Source of the DNA: a virus
IMG/VR virus record: IMGVR_UViG_3300034418_005730
Span: 1 to 32,098 of that record
Strand: one strand, 5' to 3'
DNA: 32,098 nt
Under the pieces are notes generated by a model, which worked only from the letters and a program-made list of their open reading frames with translations, did no database searches and was not told where the DNA came from. Below, in pieces: positions 14,212 to 21,400 of this stretch; the first letter of the stretch is position 1, and each line of letters starts with the position of its first letter. The position numbers and the translations under genes were made by a program.

Positions 14212-16082
14212 TGGACTTGTACCAACAATATATCCACAAATCACGTTATGCTAGATACTTACCAGATGAACAGCGGCGTGAAACGTGGGAAGAAACAATT
14301 GACCGATATCTTAATTTCTGGATTGAAAAGGGCAAGATTACCCTCGAAGAAGCTAATGGAATGTTTGCAGATATCCACGACTTAAATGTTATGCCATCAA
14401 TGCGAGCGCTTATGACAGCAGGAGAAGCCCTTGATCGTGATAACGTAGCAGGATTTAATTGTAGTTATTTACCAATCGACCACCCAAAAGCATTTGACGA
14501 AATGATGTACGTGCTTATGTGTGGAACTGGCGTAGGCTTCAGTGTTGAGCGCCAATATATTAGCAAATTACCAGAAGTAGCAGAGGAGTTCCATGAAACA
14601 GATACCGTTATACATGTCGCCGATAGCAAAATTGGATGGGCTAAAGCTTACAGAGAACTTATTAGCTTGCTCTATTCGGGTCAACTTCCAAAATGGGACA
14701 TCAGTGGAGTACGACCTGCAGGGGCAGCCCTTAAAACCTTTGGCGGTAGAGCGTCTGGTCCAGAGCCTCTTGTCGATTTGTTCAACTTCACAGTCAGCAT
14801 CTTTCGGGAAGCTTCTGGACGTAAACTTAGCTCCATCGAATGCCATGATTTGTGCTGTAAGATTGCACAGATCGTTGTCGTCGGAGGTGTTCGCAGGTCC
14901 GCTCTTATCAGTTTATCTAACCTCACTGACGATCGAATCCGACGAGCCAAATCAGGCCAATGGTGGCAAGATAATCCTCAGCGAGGACTAGCAAACAACA
15001 GTGCGTGTTACACAGAGAAACCTGATTTTGAGGCATTTTTAAATGAGTGGAAAAGTTTATACGAGTCCCGCTCTGGAGAACGAGGAGTTTTCTCTAGGGT
15101 TGCAAGTCAAAAACAAGCTGCAAAAAACGAGCGACGAGACGCTACCTATGATTTTGGAACTAATCCATGCAGCGAAATTATCCTCCGACCCTACCAGTTC
15201 TGCAATCTGTCGGAAGTTGTCGTCAGGTCAACCGATACTTTGTCAGACCTCAAACGAAAAGTACGTGTTGCGACTATCCTTGGAACTTTACAAGCTACCC
15301 TCACAAACTTTAGGTATTTAAGAAAGGTCTGGCAAAAAAACACTGAAGAAGAAGCGTTGTTGGGGGTAAGTCTTACAGGTATTATGGACCATGCAACTCT
15401 ATCAGGAAGGAGAGACAAAGGTGTTCTTAAAACTTGGCTCACAGAACTTAAAGAAGAAGCTATTGAAACTAACAAGCATTGGGCTGCAAAGCTTGGTATT
15501 AATCCTAGCACTGCCATTACTGCTGTTAAACCTTCCGGTACTGTTAGTCAGCTGGTTGATTCTGCAAGTGGTATTCACCCTCGATACTCAGATCAGTATA
15601 TTAGACGAGTTAGAGCAGACGCAAGAGACCCACTCTGCCAAGTCCTTGAACAGGCTGGAATCCCCGTAGAAGACGACATAATGTCACCCACTACCAAGGT
15701 ATTCAGCTTCCCCATAAAATCTCCTGAAGGAGCTGTGGTAGCGTCTGAGATGGGTGCTATGGAGCAGTTAGAACTGTGGGAGATTTATCAAGACTTTTGG
15801 TGCGAACATAAGCCCTCCATGACGTGTTATTATCGTGATGAAGAATTCTTGGAAGTAGGCCAGTGGCTATACAATAAGTTTGATAAGATTAGCGGCATTA
15901 GTTTCTTACCTTACTCTGAACACACTTATCAGCAAGCGCCTTATGAGCCTTTTAGCGAGGAAGAGTACAACGAAATGGTTGTTAATTTCCCCACAGAAGT
16001 GTCTTGGGACATAACAGAAAGCAGTGACATGACTGAAGGTTCACAGACTTTAGCTTGCACAGGCAACAACTGCGAGATATAA
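14211..16082 (+). CDS. nrdJ: Coenzyme-B12-dependent ribonucleoside-triphosphate reductase (class II)
   Basis: A 623-residue enzyme that makes deoxynucleotides from ribonucleoside triphosphates using adenosylcobalamin. It is of the monomeric type like the Lactobacillus enzyme. Key residues: Cys 84 (GFNCSYLP) and Cys 331 (QFCNLSE) form the redox pair, and NPCSE at 318-322 holds the thiyl-radical Cys 320 with its Asn and Glu partners. KPSGT and VGGVRRS loops are present, and the C-terminal CTGNNC (616-621) is the pair that relays electrons from thioredoxin. It is shorter than the 739-residue reference. Being oxygen-independent but needing B12, it ties the phage to a B12-containing host. Confidence 0.95.
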   Translation: MDLYQQYIHKSRYARYLPDEQRRETWEETIDRYLNFWIEKGKITLEEANGMFADIHDLNVMPSMRALMTAGEALDRDNVAGFNCSYLPIDHPKAFDEMMYVLMCGTGVGFSVERQYISKLPEVAEEFHETDTVIHVADSKIGWAKAYRELISLLYSGQLPKWDISGVRPAGAALKTFGGRASGPEPLVDLFNFTVSIFREASGRKLSSIECHDLCCKIAQIVVVGGVRRSALISLSNLTDDRIRRAKSGQWWQDNPQRGLANNSACYTEKPDFEAFLNEWKSLYESRSGERGVFSRVASQKQAAKNERRDATYDFGTNPCSEIILRPYQFCNLSEVVVRSTDTLSDLKRKVRVATILGTLQATLTNFRYLRKVWQKNTEEEALLGVSLTGIMDHATLSGRRDKGVLKTWLTELKEEAIETNKHWAAKLGINPSTAITAVKPSGTVSQLVDSASGIHPRYSDQYIRRVRADARDPLCQVLEQAGIPVEDDIMSPTTKVFSFPIKSPEGAVVASEMGAMEQLELWEIYQDFWCEHKPSMTCYYRDEEFLEVGQWLYNKFDKISGISFLPYSEHTYQQAPYEPFSEEEYNEMVVNFPTEVSWDITESSDMTEGSQTLACTGNNCEI

Positions 16083-16083
16083 T

Positions 16084-16260
16084 ATGAGCGCATGGCATGG
16101 CGGGAAGGGTTCGTCCCCCCGTCAAATTAATAAAGATAAGTTTGACGCTAACTGGGATAAAATTTTTAAGGATAAAAAAGATGTTAAATCCAAACCAAAT
16201 ACTGAAGACAATGAAAAGTTACTACGAAGCAGACATAAAAAAACACGCAATGGCTGTTGA
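16084..16260 (+). CDS. Small conserved phage protein (GGKGS-type)
   Basis: A 58-residue basic protein beginning MSAWHGGKGSSPR, followed by a FDANWDKIF block. This N-terminal pair of motifs recurs in many marine phage proteins of unknown function. It starts 1 nt after the RNR stop and overlaps the next gene by 80 nt in a different frame. Its last 20 residues are Lys/Arg-rich. Confidence 0.6.
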   Translation: MSAWHGGKGSSPRQINKDKFDANWDKIFKDKKDVKSKPNTEDNEKLLRSRHKKTRNGC

Positions 16261-16408
16261 GGTTATTATTAGTAACCCAATGGCCTTCCATGACCACGAC
16301 GCTTTCTATGAAGCAATTGAGTCTCAGCTAAAGTTGTTAATGGAATCTAAAGATTATCTTGACGGACTAGACATTGTTCGTATTGAAATGGAAACACGAA
16401 ATGGCTAG
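16181..16408 (+). CDS. Small conserved phage protein
   Basis: A 75-residue helical protein with a YYEADIKKHAMAVEVIISNP segment and a following acidic helix, a layout I associate with small proteins seen in marine phages. AAGGA at 16168-16172 supports the ATG at 16181. A later Met at 16211 would shorten it to 65 residues and reduce the overlap with the previous gene to 50 nt. Confidence 0.6.
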   Translation: MLNPNQILKTMKSYYEADIKKHAMAVEVIISNPMAFHDHDAFYEAIESQLKLLMESKDYLDGLDIVRIEMETRNG

Positions 16409-16637
16409 TAATAAACAGGAAGGAAACCTTATTGGTTTTAGGATTTTCTTTGACGCTTCTGGAAACTTAATGACAGAGTTCAATAAACTTCCAAAGGATG
16501 AGGTAGGTAAGATATTTAAAGAGCCTGAAGAACATAAAATTATTACAACAGTTCTTGATCAGGCTCTTTATTATTTCGAAGGATTACATGAAAAGATTGA
16601 AAAAGAACTTGATGCGTTAAACACTAAGACTTTTTAG
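16401..16637 (+). CDS. Hypothetical protein, last gene of the + strand arm
   Basis: A 78-residue protein with a short strand pair (LIGFRIFFDASGNLMTEF) and a C-terminal helix rich in Glu and Lys. The ATG at 16401 gives an 8-nt overlap with the upstream gene. A longer in-frame reading from 16374 is less likely. The gene contains a 16-bp stem-loop (16518-16569) that probably ends the opposing late transcript, and its last 14 nt overlap the convergent gene. The function is unknown. Confidence 0.6.
   Translation: MASNKQEGNLIGFRIFFDASGNLMTEFNKLPKDEVGKIFKEPEEHKIITTVLDQALYYFEGLHEKIEKELDALNTKTF
16518..16569 (-). terminator. Long symmetric stem-loop, probable terminator for the - strand late operon
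   Basis: AAAGAGCCTG (16518-16527) pairs with CAGGCTCTTT (16560-16569), and inside it AAGAAC (16528-16533) pairs with GTTCTT (16551-16556). Together they make 16 bp with a 3-nt bulge (16557-16559) and a 17-nt loop. With A on one side and T on the other, it could work in either direction. It lies 55 bp past the stop of the last - strand gene, inside the opposing gene. Confidence 0.6.
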
Positions 16638-16875
16638 ATCTGTATCTTCGAGTTTTTTGGGCAACCTTCTGCGGCTGTTTGCTGTGTTGTTTGCCCTTTT
16701 TTGTGTCTTCGCGTTTCTTGCGGCTAGTAGCAGCGTACTCTTTAGCTGACAAAGCCTTGATAGCTTTTTCAGGCAGATAACGCTCACCTGTTTTACTAGA
16801 CTTTTCGCCTGACTTAGTACGCCACTTTTGTTTTGTCCAAGCCTTAAGAGACTTCTGAGACTTTTTTAGAGCCAT
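16624..16875 (-). CDS. Small basic protein, DUF5872-like
   Basis: An 83-residue, extremely basic protein beginning MALKKSQKSLKAWTKQKWRT with a later YLPEKAIKALS segment. It resembles DUF5872-type phage proteins and may bind DNA or be packaged. It is the last gene of the - strand operon. Its start overlaps the stop of the previous gene (TAATG), and its last 14 nt overlap the convergent + strand gene. The coding sequence contains the + strand terminator at 16659-16702. Confidence 0.65.
   Translation of the reverse strand: MALKKSQKSLKAWTKQKWRTKSGEKSSKTGERYLPEKAIKALSAKEYAATSRKKREDTKKGKQHSKQPQKVAQKTRRYRSKKS
16659..16702 (+). terminator. Rho-independent terminator for the + strand arm
   Basis: GGGCAA (16659-16664) pairs with TTGCCC (16691-16696), followed by six T (16697-16702). 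The loop can form an inner stem (GCGGC with GCTGT, including wobble pairs). It lies 22 bp past the last + strand stop and inside the last - strand gene. The - strand side has A, not T, after the stem, so it works one way only. Confidence 0.6.
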
Positions 16876-17069
16876 TACTTGTAACCTCCGCCTGCAGCCT
16901 TATACTCTTTAGCAAGCATTTGAGCTTTACGGGCTGACCACTGACCAGCTTTACCGCCCTTAGAGCCAGCCTTTATCTTGTTAAAAAGTTGCTTACGCAT
17001 AGTAGGCTTAGTATAATTGCCTGCCTCGTTAACACGAGATTTTGTTTTTGTTTTTTTCTTTGCTGTCAT
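16875..17069 (-). CDS. Small basic conserved phage protein
   Basis: A 64-residue, very basic protein. After a Lys-rich start it contains VNEAGNYTKPTMRK and a GSKGGKAGQWSARKAQMLAKEY block ending AAGGGYK. This pattern is familiar from marine phages, where it is unassigned. It may be a nucleic-acid-binding virion component. Its start overlaps the previous gene by ATGA. Confidence 0.65.
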   Translation of the reverse strand: MTAKKKTKTKSRVNEAGNYTKPTMRKQLFNKIKAGSKGGKAGQWSARKAQMLAKEYKAAGGGYK

Positions 17070-17257
17070 TTTTGGCTCACTGGTTGAGTTGTCATAAATC
17101 GAAGAACAACAATACCGCTTGCAATCACACAGCCTACCATAGCCTGAACAGCTGGATTAGTGGGAAGAAAACCTACAAAGCCTTGGAGAACTGAAAGAAC
17201 AGCAAGAGCTACGCCATACTGTACTGTTCGTGATTTAAGTGCTTGTTTAATTGTCAT
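17066..17257 (-). CDS. Holin-like two-helix membrane protein
   Basis: A 63-residue protein with two hydrophobic segments (about 14-31 and 38-55) joined by a short loop with Pro and Asn (FLPTNPAVQ), a polar N-terminus with KSRTVQYG, and a polar C-terminus. The size and layout fit a class II holin, which makes holes in the inner membrane to release lysozyme. The lysozyme gene is only 740 bp upstream in the same operon. Function is inferred from shape and place. Confidence 0.5.
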   Translation of the reverse strand: MTIKQALKSRTVQYGVALAVLSVLQGFVGFLPTNPAVQAMVGCVIASGIVVLRFMTTQPVSQK

Positions 17258-17484
17258 CTTAGTTCCTCTATTTCTTCTATTCTACAGCGAACTAATCGCC
17301 CTTTATGTTTCATGTGAACTGGTGCGCCTACATGTAAGCGTCTTACCTTTACATCTTTCACATCTTCGAAGATCTGACAGTCTGGTATGACCACGTACTG
17401 TTGATTTCCTTTCTGTATGAGAATACCATTAGCTCCAAATGCTGGAGCAGACAGCAAAACTGCTGTTAATATATATTTATGCAT
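17254..17484 (-). CDS. Small exported protein
   Basis: A 76-residue protein with a signal peptide: Lys near the N-terminus, a hydrophobic stretch (residues 4-12), then SAPAFGA with likely cleavage after Ala 19. The mature part is about 57 residues, basic, with two cysteines that could form a disulphide in the periplasm. There is no lipobox, so it is not a spanin lipoprotein. GGAGATACACA precedes the ATG. It sits between the holin-like gene and the DUF6356-like gene, so it may help lysis or alter the envelope. No family was recognised. Confidence 0.6.
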   Translation of the reverse strand: MHKYILTAVLLSAPAFGANGILIQKGNQQYVVIPDCQIFEDVKDVKVRRLHVGAPVHMKHKGRLVRCRIEEIEELR

Positions 17485-17528
17485 TGTGTATCTCCTAACG
17501 TCATCTCGACGTGCTATAGCCTCACGGC
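17485..17528 (-). promoter_or_regulatory. Intergenic stem-loops before the exported-protein gene
   Basis: This 44-nt gap is the largest in the visible - strand operon. ACGTC and GACGT pair around a 5-nt loop near 17499-17513, and AGCC pairs with GGCT around TCAC near 17518-17529. Neither is followed by a T run on the - strand, so these are more likely processing or stability hairpins than terminators. Confidence 0.4.
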
Positions 17529-17720
17529 TTAGTGTTTAGTGTATAACTTACTCACTATTTTGCTTGCAGTTTGAGTGAATAAAAAAGGAAAGACTGCATG
17601 AACTGCACATACAATACCTCCCAAAAGCAGCCAGCCTGAAAACATAGCCGCTCGCTTTAAGTGCTGCCAATATGTTTCATTAGCAGACTTTGGATGCTTT
17701 GTAAATAAATCTACTACCAT
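17529..17720 (-). CDS. DUF6356-like membrane protein
   Basis: A 63-residue protein with the DUF6356 look: LFTKHPKSANETYWQHLKRA at the start, a hydrophobic helix (about 25-44) and FPFLFTQTASKIVSKLYTKH at the end. This family is frequent in alphaproteobacterial chromosomes and has no known function. In a phage late operon beside lysis genes it may be an acquired host gene acting at the inner membrane. It overlaps the gene before it by 7 nt. Confidence 0.7.
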   Translation of the reverse strand: MVVDLFTKHPKSANETYWQHLKRAAMFSGWLLLGGIVCAVHAVFPFLFTQTASKIVSKLYTKH

Positions 17721-18004
17721 TTTACTTTATCGGCCCAGTAAGCCGCTGACATTTTTCCTTTTGCTATATTTTTAGCATGTCTTGCTTTGAACGATTTTCG
17801 CTTTGCTTTCATTGCTGCTGACTCGCCGGGCTTTGGCTTGCCTGCAGTTTTCGCGCCCTTTTCACCAAAGCGTATTGTTTTAACTTTGTCGCCTTCTTTT
17901 GCCACCACGATGTGTGACTTTGTTTTGTGGTTGGGTGTACGTTTCGGTTTGTTATAGCCACTTACTCCTGCCCTTTCTAGCCTCGAATCTTTTTTCTTAG
18001 TCAT
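17714..18004 (-). CDS. Small basic conserved phage protein
   Basis: A 96-residue, strongly basic protein with a RAGVSGYNKPKRTPNH block, an IVVAKEGDKVKTIRFGEKG strand region, a GKPKPGES turn and a KARHAKNIAKGKMSAAYW helix ending in VKW. The pattern is well known to me from marine phages but unassigned. It probably binds nucleic acid or is a virion component. It overlaps the lysozyme gene by 8 nt. Confidence 0.7.
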   Translation of the reverse strand: MTKKKDSRLERAGVSGYNKPKRTPNHKTKSHIVVAKEGDKVKTIRFGEKGAKTAGKPKPGESAAMKAKRKSFKARHAKNIAKGKMSAAYWADKVKW

Positions 18005-18422
18005 AGATTTCTCCAGTGCGGATCATTTCAGTTACTTCTACTGCACGTTGACCAACTTGAACAGCCCAACGACTGTCCAGAAATTCATCTGCTGCTTCCT
18101 CGTAGTTATGAATTGCCATAGCTGCAAGCGCATTCTCAAATTTTCTAAGGCGTGTAAGGCCTAAGTTAAAACATAGGTTTACCATTGCTTCGCGTCGAAT
18201 TTCAGTAAGATCTTTAAACCATGAAAAGGCTGCATCAAGTTCTTCAATACAACGCTGAATGTCGTTCATCAACAGATAGTCTACTTCGTCGTGTGTAAGC
18301 CCTAAGCCTACGCCCATCTTTATACAGCGCCCTACGCCAATAGTTTCATAGCCAAGGTGGTCTTTGTAGACATAGTATTTAACACCCTCATGACGCTTTA
18401 AAGTATCAATGAGTCTTTGCAT
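17997..18422 (-). CDS. Phage lysozyme (GH24, T4-like endolysin)
   Basis: A 141-residue muramidase of T4 lysozyme type, which cuts the N-acetylmuramic acid to N-acetylglucosamine bond in peptidoglycan. The catalytic triad Glu 12, Asp 21, Thr 27 has the family's E-x8-D-x5-T spacing (HEG...YKD...ETIGVG). A later NLCFNLG and a DSRWAVQVGQRA block match the C-terminal lobe. It has no signal peptide, so release needs a holin, and holin-like genes lie both upstream and downstream in the operon. It starts 2 nt after the stop of the 1498-residue protein gene. Confidence 0.93.
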   Translation of the reverse strand: MQRLIDTLKRHEGVKYYVYKDHLGYETIGVGRCIKMGVGLGLTHDEVDYLLMNDIQRCIEELDAAFSWFKDLTEIRREAMVNLCFNLGLTRLRKFENALAAMAIHNYEEAADEFLDSRWAVQVGQRAVEVTEMIRTGEIYD

Positions 18423-18424
18423 TA

Positions 18425-21400
18425 TTATTTTTCTCCGTCTTGATAGAAGGGGCTAAGACCCTGCTCTATTCTTTGTAAAGCGTGTTGTTTTGCTTTCATG
18501 ATAATAGACTCAGGAATATTTTTAGCGTTTCCTTCAAGCTGCATATTTGCTAAGGCTTCTATTTCTTTTGTAGTAAGAGTAGGAACCATTGTAGGCACTT
18601 CCATTTCTTGACCGTTTATTTCCATGCCTACAGAAACTTCTGTCATAGTGCCGCCTTCAACATTGTTTTTTACCGGCCCTAGAAAACCTTGTGCAGATTT
18701 TTTACTTCCGTCTGATCTATACATGCTAGGATCTTCAACGCTTCCACCAACTTGATAGCCTCGTCTTGACTTGCTTTCTTTAGGCGTGTAGTACAGCACC
18801 TCTTTATTCCTAATCATTTTATCAATTTTTCTTTCAGCATCCTCGTAACTATCTGCTTTAATTTTAAAGCCTTTGTTGTTGTTTGCTATATCCATAGCCC
18901 CGCCTTTAACATCAAGCTCAACAAACTCTCGTAAGTTTGCAAGGAATCTAGTTGCTTCAGGATAGTTAGCTTTTTGAGCAACAACGCCTAGAGCTAAGTG
19001 TCTCGCAGCATCACCACGGCCATCAAGCCGTTCAGCTTCAGGATACTTTTTATCTATGTTCATAGCCCACTCAAGGCCTTCTTTAGGGACTCCTAAGGCT
19101 TCTGCAGCTGCGTCATAGCCTGCTTTTTTAATCCTGTCAACAAAACCGCCTTCGTTAAACAACATGCGCTTTTCGGGGTCTTCTTCGTCTACAAAAGCCG
19201 ACCCAGCTTGTATGTTGTAGGGCAGTCCTGTCATCTTGTCGATACGCTCGTCAGGCTCAGTAGGTGCATTGGGGACAATAACTTCACCGCCTTTTGCAAA
19301 CTTTTTACGGTCTTCTACAAATGCTGCTTCACGCTCTTCAGGCGTTACGGGCATGAGCGGAGTAGCCATCATGTTTCCATAAGCACGATAAATGTCATTA
19401 ATAACTTGGGCTTTTTCTTGACCTTCAAAATCAATTTTTTCAATAAGATCTAAAGTTTTTCCAAAAGAGTATTTTTCTGGTCTAAACTTACCTGACAACA
19501 AAAAGCCAATTTCTTTAACAGGCATGTCATTTTCCCTAAGAAGCATAATAACATCTTTACGACCCAATAAAGTTTCTGCAGCCATTGCATACTCATACAT
19601 ATCTTGTTGTATTTCGTATAATGCTTTTTGACGGTTTATTTGTTTTTCGTATGCGTCGTTTGCCGTCATAGAATAATCAGGTTTTGAAGAAATAATTTCT
19701 CTTTTAAGCCTGTTATACTCTTTAACTTTGTACATTAAAGCATCAGACGGATTAAACTCTGTAAACCTAGCTCCTGTGAGGTTAGTTACAAGTTCAGCAC
19801 CCAAGCTCTTAGGCTTGCCCGTAGTTCTATTAGGCGTTTCAAAATAAGCATCGTACATGCCTTTACCGCTTGAAACACTTCCCGGAACAAAAGGATCTAC
19901 AATAAGTGTAAACGCAGCAATAGCTTTATCAGTATTATTCATGCCTTCTACAAACACAGGAACTCCGGTTGATGTTCTACCATCGCCCGTAGCAGCCCCA
20001 TAAATTTCACGCAAGGATTCTGTTACCATAGACTCGCCTACATAGGGAGTTAAAAGCTTTTTAGTTGCTGACAAAACAGCATCAGCTAAATAGCTTTCTA
20101 ATTCTTCACCCCTAAGCTGTCCAGACTGAATGCTATCTAATGCAGACATAATAGGCTCTTTTAAGGGAGAGTATGAATCAATAAACTGAGTATCGTTTGT
20201 GTAAAGCTTATCGCCCATTCTTACAACATTTTTAGGCGCATCAGACCAAGGAGTTCTTGAAAGGGTTTGTAAGGCTTCTGCTTCGTCATCATTAAACCCT
20301 GCAAACTGCGCTGTCTGACTTGCTACAAAACTAGGTGCTGCAAGCATAGCAGTAAATCCTGCAAGACGTTGTTGGCCCCGACGTACAAGCTCATCATTAC
20401 CAGATGTAATTTCTTTAGAAGACTGCTTAACAATGTTTACACTAGTTCTCCAAATTTCTGTAGGAAACGCAACAAAGTTACCGATTGGTAAATAACGCAA
20501 AGCTTTAATTCCTTTTGGAACCCTGTCATAATTAGGAAAAGTATTTTGAACAATGCGAGCAGCCTCAGATTCTAAAACATCAAGACTTTCATCGGGCATT
20601 GCACGTTTAAGATAATCTAACTCATGCTCAAAAGCGTTGACTTTATAAAAATCATCTACAGCCATATATACGTCTGTAGCGCCTTTATCTAGTTTTTCTA
20701 TAAAACCATAGCCACGTACTTTACTTCCTAGTTTTTGGACAAGCGTATCTGGTCCAGACTCAAAGCCTGTTTCAAGAAGTGCACGAAATTCATTAACCCT
20801 AACGTTTGTATTAATAATTCCTAATCGCAAGTATTTTTCGTACATTGCATCAAGCTCTTCGTCGCCGCCACGAACAATGCTGTTCTTTAACGCTTGTGCT
20901 GTTTTATTTGCTTGATTAAAAGGATTCATGCCATTAGCAATACCAAACTGCGCACCACCAGAAGCGTTACGTAAGTGTGTAACGTGGCTATAAATGGTTT
21001 TCATTTTTTGTGAAGAGCCTTTTATTGCAGCTAAATTTCTAAAAAATCCTGAATCAAATGCTGAAAAATGTACTTCTTTTTCTTTAATAGCTGCAAGCAT
21101 TTCAGGCGTAGTGTACTTACCATCTAGCACAGAATTTGTTCCGCTAATTTTAATGGAGTATGAAACACCATCACGCTCAAGAGGCTTATTAAAAATATAC
21201 TTATTACTGCCCAGCTGATTAAGGTTGTTAAAGAACTGGTTGTTTTCTGTAAGTTTAGCAAGCTTAGATACAGTCAACACAATGTTTTCTGCAGGCTCTT
21301 CGATTTCTCCCATTAATGCACGAATTTCTGCAGGAATATCTTTTTTCTCTTTTAATATTTCTTTATTAACTCTACGAACTTTTGAGTAATAGTCTTCTGC

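Noticed and set aside
16638-16658. AGAT/ATCT inverted repeat followed by CGAG and T6 just after the last + strand gene, as a terminator
   Set aside because: The stem is only 4 bp of A/T-rich pairs and the T run does not directly follow it. The GGGCAA/TTGCCC stem next to it is much better.
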